Shown: in pieces, positions 33,879-41,296 of the stretch
How positions within the stretch are numbered: position 1 is the stretch's first letter
Layout of the letters: each line of letters starts with the position of its first letter
From: an uncultured Eubacterium sp.
GTDB taxonomy: Bacteria > Bacillota > Clostridia > Lachnospirales > Lachnospiraceae
DNA length: 41,755 nucleotides
Direction: 5' to 3'
Assembly (NCBI GenBank): GCA_900548465.1
Contig: URKY01000019.1
Span: 1 to 41,755 of the forward strand
Notes under the pieces: model-generated
The model's input: only the letters and a program-made list of their open reading frames with translations
What the model was told of the DNA's origin: nothing
The model's database searches: none
Made by a program: the position numbers and the translations under genes

Positions 33879-35624
33879 TTACTCCTCCCTTCCTGTCTGG
33901 TTTTCTAATTCTACATCACCATACTGTGATAAATATGTTTCATAATATAATCCGTGTTTCTTCATCAGTTCTTCATGAATTCCACGCTCTTTAACCTTTC
34001 CTTCTTCAAGAACAATTATCTCATCTGCATTGCGGACAGCACTGATTCTGTGAGCAATAATTATTTTTGTCATTCCCTTAAACTGTTCCAGAACCTTCTG
34101 AATCTGCTGCTCTGTTTCCATATCTAAGGCTGATGTGGAATCATCCAACACAAGTATTGGTTTGTGTTTTGCAAATGCTCTTGCAATGCTTATTCTCTGT
34201 TTTTGTCCTCCTGAAAGTCCCACACCTCTTTCACCGATTACCGTGTCGTATTGCTGTTCCATTCTTTCAGCAAATTCGCTAACCTGTGCATTTTTTGAAG
34301 CTTTTCTTACTTCATTGTCTCCTATTTCATTCTTCATTCCTAACTTTATATTTTCGGAAATCGTATCTGAGAAAAGAAATACGTCCTGCATAACTACTGC
34401 AATGCTTTCTCTTAATTGCTTAAGTGTAAGTTCCCTTACATCAACTCCGTCTATTTTTATGCAGCCATCTGTAACATCATAAAACCTTGAAAGCAAATTA
34501 ATAATGGTAGTTTTCCCCGAACCGGTTTCTCCCATAATTCCAAGAGTTTTTCCAGCTTCAAGATTAAAACTTACATCTTCCAGTATCGGCTGCCTGTCTT
34601 CCTTTGCATATGACACATGCTCAAATGTTATATCTCCCTCTACCTCATCAAGAATAACCGGATTATCAATTTCTTTTATTGTCGGCTTTTCTTTGTAAAT
34701 TTTCTTTATTTTTCTGTTAGAGGCAATAGCTGATGAAAAGCTGTTTGTAAGCCATCCCAGCATTTCCATTGGCCAGACTATATTGTTTGAATACTCTACC
34801 ATAGCCCCCAGAGAACCTAATGACAGGTTTCCGTCAATGGCAAATTTTCCACCTACAAGTAATGTCAGCAATGGCAGTATTTTTGTAACAACGGAAAAAT
34901 ACGGATAATATTTTACAAAAACCTTTGACTGCTTCATATTGAGTTCATAGTAACGATTGTTGTGGGACAGAAATTTCTTTATTTCATATTTTTCCCTTGC
35001 GAATGCCTTTACTGTTCTTACTCCTGCAAGATTTTCCTCTGCTACAGTATTCAGTTCCGCATTTTCCTCACTAATTTCTTCATACACCGCTCCAAGTTTT
35101 CTCTCCATTATAATGGCAATGCAACCGCAAAAAGCCATTGCTATCGTTGGAATTATTGCCAGCTTTGCATTAGTTTTGTACATACAGAACAGCACGATTG
35201 TTGTATGAATGACAACCTCTATTAAAAGCATACTTACATAGCTTAGACCATCCCATATTTTATCAATGTCATCTTTTATTCTAGACATTAACTCTCCTGT
35301 ATCGGTTCTGTCAAAAAAATCTTCACTTAGATTCTGTGTATGTATGAACAAATCTTTTCGCATTGAACTTGCAATATCTGATCCCAGGCAGTCAAAAGTA
35401 TATTCTTTAATATATTGAAAAATACATCTTCCGACACCAATTGCAAAAATTCCAAGAAGCAGATATTTTAATTTGGATATCTGTCCTCCTACAATTACAT
35501 CATCTATAATGTGTCTGGTAAACTGCGGCGACATTAAGTCCAGCGTTACTGCTATTATCATGGAAACGATTGCCAATAGATATCTAAATCGGTGTTCATA
35601 TATGTATGATGATATTTTTTTCAC
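33879..35624 (-). CDS. Heterodimeric ABC exporter subunit with degenerate Walker B
   Basis: 581 residues, start GTG at 35624 after AAAGGAGGGG. Six transmembrane helices are followed by an ATPase domain with Walker A GETGSGKTT, signature GLSGGQKQR and switch IAHRIS. Walker B reads ILVLDDSTSALD with Asp where the catalytic Glu should be. It therefore carries the non-catalytic half of an asymmetric dimer with the next gene. The operon starts with a 24-codon leader ORF and a terminator hairpin upstream, so its expression is probably controlled by attenuation. Confidence 0.92.
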   Translation of the reverse strand: MKKISSYIYEHRFRYLLAIVSMIIAVTLDLMSPQFTRHIIDDVIVGGQISKLKYLLLGIFAIGVGRCIFQYIKEYTFDCLGSDIASSMRKDLFIHTQNLSEDFFDRTDTGELMSRIKDDIDKIWDGLSYVSMLLIEVVIHTTIVLFCMYKTNAKLAIIPTIAMAFCGCIAIIMERKLGAVYEEISEENAELNTVAEENLAGVRTVKAFAREKYEIKKFLSHNNRYYELNMKQSKVFVKYYPYFSVVTKILPLLTLLVGGKFAIDGNLSLGSLGAMVEYSNNIVWPMEMLGWLTNSFSSAIASNRKIKKIYKEKPTIKEIDNPVILDEVEGDITFEHVSYAKEDRQPILEDVSFNLEAGKTLGIMGETGSGKTTIINLLSRFYDVTDGCIKIDGVDVRELTLKQLRESIAVVMQDVFLFSDTISENIKLGMKNEIGDNEVRKASKNAQVSEFAERMEQQYDTVIGERGVGLSGGQKQRISIARAFAKHKPILVLDDSTSALDMETEQQIQKVLEQFKGMTKIIIAHRISAVRNADEIIVLEEGKVKERGIHEELMKKHGLYYETYLSQYGDVELENQTGREE

Positions 35625-35684
35625 CGTTTTCCCCTCCTTTTTTTTTCGAATTATATTGTTTATAAAATGTTTTCTGTAATAGAA

Positions 35685-35716
35685 AAAGACTGCAGTAGGA
35701 AACTACCACAGTCTTT
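35685..35716 (-). terminator. Attenuator-type terminator before the ABC exporter
   Basis: On the minus strand AAAGACTG pairs with CAGTCTTT, with GTAG and CTAC inside around TTTC, followed by TTCTATT. It lies between the leader ORF and the exporter gene and would stop most transcripts. Confidence 0.8.
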
Positions 35717-35744
35717 ATACATGCATAGATTATTTTTCACGCAC

Positions 35745-35819
35745 TTAATTATATAAAACGGAGGTAATTTCCAATGATTTATTTAATTTCTTATCTATAA
35801 TATAAATATTATTCTTCAT
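35745..35819 (-). CDS. 24-codon leader peptide of the ABC exporter operon
   Basis: ATG at 35819 follows a perfect AAAGGAGG by 7 bases and opens 24 codons (MKNNIYIIDKKLNKS, ending SVLYN) to TAA at 35747-35745. It is basic and Ile/Asn-rich with no domain. It lies between a promoter and a terminator upstream of a heterodimeric ABC exporter, the same order as bmrB-bmrCD in Bacillus subtilis, where a leader peptide controls the transporter through ribosome-dependent attenuation. The peptide itself is not similar to BmrB as far as I can judge. Confidence 0.6.
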   Translation of the reverse strand: MKNNIYIIDKKLNKSLEITSVLYN

Positions 35820-35831
35820 TGTTTTACCTCC
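35760..35831 (-). promoter_or_regulatory. SD-sequestering helix of the leader ORF
   Basis: The leader ribosome site GGAGGTAA (35831-35824) is perfectly complementary to TTACCTCC (35767-35760) near the end of the same ORF. After a single bulged base, AAAA and TTTT extend the pairing by four more bases. The ORF therefore carries its own anti-SD; a ribosome translating it would keep the helix open. Confidence 0.6.
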
Positions 35832-35853
35832 TTTTGATTTTTCTTTCTTTATT

Positions 35854-35882
35854 AGGGTAAGTTATTTATGGGGATTTGTCAA
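35854..35882 (-). promoter_or_regulatory. Promoter of the leader-ABC exporter operon
   Basis: Consensus TTGACA (35882-35877), 17 bases, then TACCCT (35859-35854) on the minus strand, about 35 bases before the leader ATG. Confidence 0.5.
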
Positions 35883-35896
35883 TATTGAAATGGGAA

Positions 35897-36339
35897 TTAA
35901 GATTTTGTTGGGTTCATTTTCACTAGACGACTTTGCACAGGATGCCTGTCTACCTTATCTTTTTGGCTTGACCAATAAATTTTAGTTCTAAAAGTTTCAA
36001 GGCTTTCTTCAATGTCGTCAAATTCTGTTTGATAAATACTTTCAGATGTTATACCCTCATATTCAGAAATTTTACTTTCAAAAAAAATATCATTGAGTTC
36101 TAATGCCTTATTTACACATACAACAAAATTTCCTTGTCCTTTTTTCTTATTTTAGAATTTCCAAATAAAAAATCAAGTCGACCATATGCATTATCCAACT
36201 CCTTCCAGTTAATATGCGATAATTCAATATATTTGTTAATAATTTCTATAGCCTTCTTTTTCTCTTCTTCTATTTCGTTTTCATAGCATTTTTTTTAATT
36301 TATTCTCTAAATCATCAATATCTTGAATATTTGTTACAT
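35897..36339 (-). pseudogene. Decayed ORF downstream of the DUF3800 gene
   Basis: The minus strand holds three overlapping open stretches in different frames that join into one protein-like sequence of about 148 residues. It reads VTNIQDIDDLENKLKK, then CYENEIEEEKKKAIEII and FLFGNSKIRKK, then GQGNFVVCVNKALELND, ending LVKMNPTKS at 35897. The frame breaks occur at a run of eight A (near 36289-36296) and at AAAAAAGG (near 36146-36153). The expected start reads AATGTAAC after AAAGGAGAG; one more G would give ATG-GTA-ACA. Either several one-base deletions have inactivated it, or these are sequencing errors in homopolymers. The family is unknown to me. Confidence 0.55.
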
Positions 36340-37024
36340 TCTCTCCTTTTATCCAATCTCTTATTACTAATCGGCTTAAGGTAATTCTTCTTTAATATCC
36401 TATCATTTTCAAAAAACCTTATTTCAGACTTTGACAATATATGATTCTCTAATTTTAATTCTACCAGTTTCAAAGTACACACCAAGTCTGCCACTTGAAA
36501 TAATCTGTAATTCGATGGTATCACTTTTCTAAATTCCACATTATCAAGAAGAGTACTAAAAACTGCTGCAAGTATTTTATTTAATTCAACTTGTCCATTA
36601 TCGTAATATATTTTCACGATTTCAAATGACAAAAAGAATTCATAATGTTCTCTTATGAAATTTGCAATTATTTTACTAAGTTTCCCCGAAGCCTCTATTC
36701 CATCTGCGACATGTTTCTTTTCGATATAAAAGCTTTCACATCTAACGTCCACCTTTCTCACAAACCCGACCATTCTTTTAAACATTTTTTTCTATCTTCA
36801 ATGCTCATGTGATGATATTCTTCTTCCGCACGAATAATCGGTCCCGCATGAATACAGTGTTGTTCTAAATTTAAGTATGCCAGTTCATATTCTAATTTCT
36901 TAATAGATTCTGACAAGTCAATTTTCTGATTATGAAACACCATTGATACTATGTAATAAGGTGAACGATAATCATATTGTCCGAAATCTCCTGACTCATC
37001 TATAAAAATGCTTAATTCACTCAT
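36315..37024 (-). pseudogene. DUF3800 protein with a frameshift at an A7 run
   Basis: The first frame starts MSELSIFIDESGDFGQYD (ATG at 37024), the DUF3800 N-terminus with its acidic FIDESGDFG motif, an RNase H-like pattern. It runs to about 36760. The second frame, starting MFKRMVGFVRKVDVRC (36785), continues the same protein with LFQVADLVC and ends at 36315. The frames change at seven A (36791-36785 on the minus strand), which reads AGA-AAA-AAA-TGT. A -1 shift gives RKK-MFKRM without loss. It may be a true frameshift mutation, a programmed -1 site (A-AAA-AAA is a slippery heptamer) or a sequencing error. DUF3800 proteins are common in mobile and defence-linked DNA; function unknown. Confidence 0.75.
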
Positions 37025-37041
37025 AATACCCCCTCTTTAGT

Positions 37042-37070
37042 CAAAAAATGGCGGGTGTCTTACCCGCCAT
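37042..37070 (-). terminator. Terminator after the small hypothetical gene
   Basis: On the minus strand ATGGCGGGT pairs with ACCCGCCAT over a 5-base loop, followed by TTTTTT. It lies just upstream of the DUF3800 gene. Confidence 0.8.
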
Positions 37071-37102
37071 GTGGTGGACCCAGATCTTACGACCAGCCCA
37101 TA

Positions 37103-37120
37103 ACTGTAATGCATTACAGT
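37103..37120. repeat. Perfect 18-bp palindrome at a stop codon
   Basis: ACTGTAATGCATTACAGT is its own reverse complement. It overlaps the stop codon of the small gene that ends at 37114. It may be a protein-binding site. Confidence 0.6.
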
Positions 37121-37287
37121 TTTATTGTATGTAAATCATAACATGGATATTCCACGTTTACAATAGATTTTTCCATAAATTTTATTCGTCCGCTATGCAA
37201 TCGTCTTAAAATTTTAGCTTCCTGTACATCATGCATAGTAGAAACATACAGGTACTCATCCTCCGTATCTAGTATAATTCCAACCAT
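37114..37287 (-). CDS. Small hypothetical protein
   Basis: 57 residues from ATG at 37287 (MVGIILDTEDEYLYVS), which follows GAGGA by 7 bases; an ATG at 37308 has no ribosome site. It is acidic at the start and basic in the middle (ILRRLHSGRIKFM), with no domain that I recognise. A strong terminator follows. It lies between the DUF3800 gene and a branched structured element in the accessory part. Confidence 0.45.
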   Translation of the reverse strand: MVGIILDTEDEYLYVSTMHDVQEAKILRRLHSGRIKFMEKSIVNVEYPCYDLHTIKL

Positions 37288-37323
37288 AACATTGTCCTCG
37301 TATTGCATTCCGTGCTACTACTT

Positions 37324-37463
37324 TATATCTGCGATGACTGAGAAGCTCGACTTCACTTCGTTTCGTCTCGCTCATCTCAGCCATCCTATGATGGCAGAAA
37401 CATAAAAAGAACTCCTCGAGTAAACTCGGGAGTTCTTTCCATATTTCTGCCATCGCAGATATA
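37324..37463. other. Branched (three-way) inverted-repeat element
   Basis: The outer stem TATATCTGCGATG (37324-37336) pairs with CATCGCAGATATA (37451-37463). Inside are two arms: one closed by CTGAG (37338-37342) and CTCAG (37376-37380), and one closed by ATGGCAGAAA (37391-37400) and TTTCTGCCAT (37444-37453), which is capped by the terminator hairpin at 37405-37438. The whole can fold as a multi-branch RNA of about 140 bases on either strand. It lies after the ORF6N gene. A structured RNA, an attenuated 3' end or a DNA element are all possible. Confidence 0.5.
37405..37438 (-). terminator. Terminator hairpin after the ORF6N gene
   Basis: On the minus strand AAGAACTCC, CGAG-loop-CTCG and GGAGTTCTT form a hairpin followed by TTTATG. 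It is 170 bases after the ORF6N stop and is the tip of the branched element. The stretch 37464-37611 shows no gene. Confidence 0.55.
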
Positions 37464-37611
37464 ACTATCTCTTTGAAAACTGTGGTGCTCTTCTGGCTGC
37501 TTTGAGACCGTATTGAAATTCTTTGATTGCCATTTTCCCTTGATATTCTGGGCTTTTTTGCCCTTTCGGTTCTCGGTTGTCCTATTCCTTAACCACAAAA
37601 ATAGGTGCTTT

Positions 37612-38574
37612 TTACTCCTCCGTTTCAAGCTCCAGTCTCTGAAGAATGTCTCTCACAATACCCTCATCCTCAAGCAGAGTAATTCCAAAACACTTTTTCC
37701 CCGCATCTTTTAAGGAAGCTCCTATATGGTAAGCATTTTTCTTATCCAGGATTAAAAAGCGATCATGAAACACTTTCGTGTACCGCACTTCCAGCGAAGG
37801 ATACTGGCTATTGAAATTATCAACATCTCCTTGCGATAATTTGGTTCTTTTCAATGTGTACATCACAACAGATACATCCTCATTCTTTTTTGCGAGAAGA
37901 TTCAGCGTTCCTACATCCACATAGCCATCAATTAAAACGATTTCCTTTTCAGCTTTTTGAATCAGATTAACAATCAGGCTAAAAGCATCATATATCTGGC
38001 CGTCAAAAAACACTTTCTGCTTTGATTCCTCATGGTCAGATATATATTCAAATATCTGATCCAATTTTTCATTCGTTTGCTTTTGATATTCCAGTTGTTT
38101 TAATTCCACATTACTGATGCGTTCAAAAAGCAGGGCATTATTTGCAATAAATCTCCTCATTTCCACAAATGCGCGCATAATACCAATGCTTACCTTAATC
38201 GCTACTTCGCTATGCAGCACACTCGCCAACATAGAGATTCCCTGCTCTGTAAATACATAAGGAAGTGTCCTACGACCACCATAATTATTTTCGTCCTGCG
38301 CAAAACTTGAAATGCCAGTTTGGCATCTCAAGTTTTGATATTCCTCTTTCGTGAGCTGAAAACGAAAATCTTCTGGAAATCTACTAATATTTCTTTTTAC
38401 CGCTCTATTCAGTGCCCCTGTCTCAACCTGATAAAGAACGGCAAGATCACTATCCAGCATGACCTGCTTGTCTCTAATAACATAAATCATTTTCTCAATC
38501 GACGGTTGAACGATTTCAACTAAATCATTTGTAATATTATCCGTCTTTTTTGCTTCTGGTGTAATTTCTGCCAT
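37612..38574 (-). CDS. ORF6N-domain protein with PLD-like C-terminal domain
   Basis: 320 residues. Residues about 25-145 are an ORF6N DNA-binding domain (VIRDKQVMLDSDLAVLYQVE, NISRFPEDFRFQLTKEEY, LPYVFTEQGISMLASVL), common in phages and mobile elements. A helical linker follows (about 150-190). The C-terminal part (about 190-320) contains IVLIDGYVDVGTL and the phospholipase-D-like half site HDRFLILDKKNAYHIGASL, in which a single H and D replace a full HKD motif. It is probably a DNA-binding regulator or nuclease-like protein of the accessory region. Its coding sequence contains a palindrome also found before its start. Ribosome site GGGAGA is before the ATG. Confidence 0.85.
   Translation of the reverse strand: MAEITPEAKKTDNITNDLVEIVQPSIEKMIYVIRDKQVMLDSDLAVLYQVETGALNRAVKRNISRFPEDFRFQLTKEEYQNLRCQTGISSFAQDENNYGGRRTLPYVFTEQGISMLASVLHSEVAIKVSIGIMRAFVEMRRFIANNALLFERISNVELKQLEYQKQTNEKLDQIFEYISDHEESKQKVFFDGQIYDAFSLIVNLIQKAEKEIVLIDGYVDVGTLNLLAKKNEDVSVVMYTLKRTKLSQGDVDNFNSQYPSLEVRYTKVFHDRFLILDKKNAYHIGASLKDAGKKCFGITLLEDEGIVRDILQRLELETEE
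38304..38334. repeat. 31-bp palindrome, copy inside the ORF6N gene
   Basis: The plus strand starts AACTTGAAATGCCA and ends TGGCATCTCAAGTT. Read on the minus strand it is identical, base for base, to the copy at 38591-38621. Inside the gene it encodes NLRCQTGISS, between the ORF6N domain segments. Confidence 0.75.
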
Positions 38575-38590
38575 AAATTCTCCCTATAAC

Positions 38591-38621
38591 AACTTGAGAT
38601 GCCAAACTGGCATTTCAAGTT
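38591..38621. repeat. 31-bp palindrome, copy before the ORF6N gene
   Basis: An interrupted palindrome starting AACTTGAGATGCCA and ending TGGCATTTCAAGTT, between the integrase stop (38632) and the ORF6N start (38574). It is a candidate operator or a terminator-like hairpin for the integrase. Confidence 0.7.
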
Positions 38622-38631
38622 TGGTAATTTA

Positions 38632-39837
38632 TTATCTATCCTTTGCCAATGCTCGATTTACCACATCAAATAACTCCTCAGGTTTATTGTACTTTACCCT
38701 TGCATAGATGTCCATAGTTGTTTTACTGTTTTCATGTCCTGCAAGGTACTGAACCGTCTTAGGGTCCACCCCTGCATAGAGAAGATTGGTAATGTAAGTG
38801 TGCCGCAGCTGATGTGGGGTCACATCAAAATCTATCGTATATCTGATTTTGGGTTGATTCTTCTGTGTCATGCCCAGCGTTGGAGTAACCGTATATTTGA
38901 TACTCTCCCCATTTACATACTTATAGTAGTTCCGGGGCTTAGTGGAACGGACAACTACATACTGCCATACCCTCTGAAACTGTGAATATGCAAGTGGTTC
39001 TCCTTTGCTGTCAGCGATCACATAATCTGATATGGAATTCTCTTTCGCTTCCCGCAGACAATCTACCAAACACTTCGGTATCGGAATATCCCTTTTTGCT
39101 GCCGGAGTCTTTAGCACCGTAGAAACCACGGGTCTGTTATGCTCTGACCTCCATGCTCTCCGCACGGATATATACGGAGTAGGTGCGTCCAGGAATACAC
39201 AATCCCATTGCAGTCCAAGCGCCTCCTCTCGACGAAGCCCGGAATACAAGCAAATCATAATGAACAAATAGGGAGGCAGCCCCTTGACTGTATCCAGCAA
39301 CACCTCAACCTGCTGGTCGGTTAATGCGTCTTTCTTCTTCGTTGGCCTTCCGCCCTTTGCAGATATTCCAACACAAGGATTATAGCTAATCAGCTCACTA
39401 CGCTCTGCCGAGTAAAAAATACATTTGATGAGCATATTTACCGTATTGTATAAGCCCTCCGATTTTTTGGTCAGCGGCACAAGTGCCAGACGAATATCAT
39501 CTGCGGTCACTTCCTCCATATACATATCACCTAAAGGCTTAATGATATAATTTCTCATGTCAGAGGTATAGCCCTTCATCGTAGCTGAAGATACCTTTGC
39601 TGATTGCATTAGCAGCCATTTCTCGCAATACTCAGCAACCGTGGGATGCTTCCGCCGGAAAATAATCTCCTCAACCTGCTTCTTCGCTGCCAGCTGCTTT
39701 TCATACAGTTCTTCACAGGTGGACGCATACAAACTGACCTGCTTGCCATCCGCATCCAAAATTCGAGTTCGATAATACAAGGTTCCCTTTCTCGTAACGG
39801 TTCCGTACTGCGGAACACTTCTATTTTTCTTTGCCAT
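38632..39837 (-). CDS. Tyrosine recombinase / integrase 1
   Basis: 401 residues with an N-terminal arm-binding domain (YGTVTRKGTLYYRTRILDADG), a core-binding SAM-like domain (about 65-150) and the catalytic domain. Catalytic residues are Arg in YSGLRREEA, HxxR in HQLRHTY, His in LAGHENSKTT and Tyr in MDIYARVKY. It belongs to the Tn916-type integrase family. It is about half identical by eye to integrase 2 upstream. Ribosome site AAAGGA precedes the ATG. Confidence 0.93.
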   Translation of the reverse strand: MAKKNRSVPQYGTVTRKGTLYYRTRILDADGKQVSLYASTCEELYEKQLAAKKQVEEIIFRRKHPTVAEYCEKWLLMQSAKVSSATMKGYTSDMRNYIIKPLGDMYMEEVTADDIRLALVPLTKKSEGLYNTVNMLIKCIFYSAERSELISYNPCVGISAKGGRPTKKKDALTDQQVEVLLDTVKGLPPYLFIMICLYSGLRREEALGLQWDCVFLDAPTPYISVRRAWRSEHNRPVVSTVLKTPAAKRDIPIPKCLVDCLREAKENSISDYVIADSKGEPLAYSQFQRVWQYVVVRSTKPRNYYKYVNGESIKYTVTPTLGMTQKNQPKIRYTIDFDVTPHQLRHTYITNLLYAGVDPKTVQYLAGHENSKTTMDIYARVKYNKPEELFDVVNRALAKDR

Positions 39838-39882
39838 ATTGATTTCCTTTCTTGATAATGAGCGTTTACAACTTACACCCCC

Positions 39883-39920
39883 GTTTTATCAGAAAGCACG
39901 AATTTAATCAAAGATACGGA
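39883..39920. repeat. Conserved 38-bp element upstream of integrase 1
   Basis: It begins GTTTTATCA and ends ATCAAAGATACGGA. It matches 29 of 38 bases with the element at 41254-41291, at a similar distance from integrase 2. It may be an arm-binding site or a shared leader of the integrase gene. Confidence 0.55.
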
Positions 39921-39932
39921 TTAGGGAAAACA

Positions 39933-39960
39933 AAGAGCGAGACATCCTTGCCTCGCTCTT
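39933..39960 (-). terminator. Terminator after integrase 2
   Basis: AAGAGCGAG pairs with CTCGCTCTT over a 10-base loop, followed on the minus strand by TGTTTTCC. It lies 30 bases after the integrase 2 stop. Confidence 0.7.
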
Positions 39961-39991
39961 ACTGCTTATGATATTCCATTACTTCTGTGCT

Positions 39992-41212
39992 TTAGGATCG
40001 AACACCATCCCACTGAGCAAATGCGCCACCCATACTTTTAACCAGCTCGTCCGGTCGATTGTATTTGACCTTTGCATAGATGTCCATGGTAATCTTGCTG
40101 CTCTCATGGCCTGCCAGATATTGAACCGTTTTGGGATCAACCGACGAATGGATCAGGTTCGTGATATATGTATGCCGCAGCTGATGGGGTGTTACCTCAA
40201 AGTCCAGGCTGTAAACCACTTTCCCATTGTGAGCGGCCTTTTCCCCCAGAACAGGTGTAACCGTATGCTGCACACGCTTTCCATCTTCGTATCGGTAATA
40301 TACCCGCTCCTTTGTTGTTCTGGTAACAATATACTGCCAAAGCCGCTTAAACTGCGTGTAAGACAGCGGATCGCCATCCCGATTTGGAACAACATACTCC
40401 GAAGTGGAATTTGCCTTTGCTTCTCTCAGACAGTCTGCCAAGCAGATGGGGAGAGGAATGTTTCTCTCCGCTGCCTTTGTTTTCAATTCATCAAGAATGA
40501 CCGGTCGGTTGCTTTCTGTGTGCCATGCCCTTCGTACTGTTAGGTATGGAGTATCCGTATCAAGATATACAGAATCCCATTGCAGGGCGAGGATTTCTTC
40601 TCTCCGCAATCCTGCATACAGACCAAGCATCACAAATACATACGGCGGAAGCCCTTGAATGGCATCCAATAAGCGGGCTGCCTGCTCATCTGTCAGAGCT
40701 TCTTTTTCTTTCTGCGGAACTCCTCCGCCTTTTGAGGTCAGATAGACTGTTGGATTTTTCTCAATGACCCTGCTTTCCTTTGCTGCCCGGAAAATAGATT
40801 TGTAAAGGACAACCACCGACTTATAAACCGAAGCCGATTTTTTGGAAACAGGAACGAGGGCAAGCTGGATGTCATCCAAAGTCACATCCGCCATCCGCAT
40901 ATCTCCCAATTCTTTGATAATGTGCCTTCTGACTTTAGATGTATAGTCGGTCATTGTAGTAGCTCGTACATGAACCGACTGCATCAGCAGCCATTTCTCA
41001 CAGTAGTCTGCAACGGTGGGAGACTTTCGACAAAATGTATCATTGTCGATCTGCTCCAACGCATTCAGTTCCTTATCATATAATTCTTCAGGTGTCCTTG
41101 CATAAAGAGCCCTCAATTTTCCATCTGCATCCTGAACTCTTGTCCTGTAATAGTCAAGACCGTTCAGCGTAACTGTACCGTATTGTGGAATCGCTCGTTT
41201 TCTATTTGCCAA
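39992..41212 (-). CDS. Tyrosine recombinase / integrase 2
   Basis: 406 residues if it starts at TTG 41212. AGGAGG lies 8 bases before that TTG, and the protein start MANRKRAIPQYGTV then lines up with MAKKNRSVPQYGTV of integrase 1; a GTG three codons upstream overlaps the ribosome site. Catalytic residues are intact: YAGLRREEI, HQLRHTY, LAGHESSKIT and MDIYAKVKY. It follows the excisionase gene, the usual order xis-int. Its GC content is clearly higher than that of the housekeeping part. Two such integrases in a row suggest stacked integrative elements. Confidence 0.93.
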   Translation of the reverse strand: MANRKRAIPQYGTVTLNGLDYYRTRVQDADGKLRALYARTPEELYDKELNALEQIDNDTFCRKSPTVADYCEKWLLMQSVHVRATTMTDYTSKVRRHIIKELGDMRMADVTLDDIQLALVPVSKKSASVYKSVVVLYKSIFRAAKESRVIEKNPTVYLTSKGGGVPQKEKEALTDEQAARLLDAIQGLPPYVFVMLGLYAGLRREEILALQWDSVYLDTDTPYLTVRRAWHTESNRPVILDELKTKAAERNIPLPICLADCLREAKANSTSEYVVPNRDGDPLSYTQFKRLWQYIVTRTTKERVYYRYEDGKRVQHTVTPVLGEKAAHNGKVVYSLDFEVTPHQLRHTYITNLIHSSVDPKTVQYLAGHESSKITMDIYAKVKYNRPDELVKSMGGAFAQWDGVRS

Positions 41213-41253
41213 TTCCTCCACCTCCTAAAAAAGATCTCCAGCGCTGTACCTTT

Positions 41254-41291
41254 GTTTTATCAAACATCTCTGATTCCATCAAGGATACGGA
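41254..41291. repeat. Conserved 38-bp element upstream of integrase 2
   Basis: It begins GTTTTATCA and ends ATCAAGGATACGGA and pairs with the element at 39883-39920. It lies just after the excisionase stop codon and before the integrase ribosome site. Confidence 0.55.
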
Positions 41292-41296
41292 CCTGC

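Noticed and set aside
37256..37628. Two short minus-strand frames (37256-37453 and 37386-37628)
   Set aside because: They run through the branched hairpin element and terminator and have no ribosome site, so they are probably chance frames.
36315..38631. A complete phage-defence island
   Set aside because: DUF3800 and ORF6N/PLD-like proteins occur near defence genes, but no known defence set (restriction, CBASS, retron, abortive infection) is present and one gene is broken.
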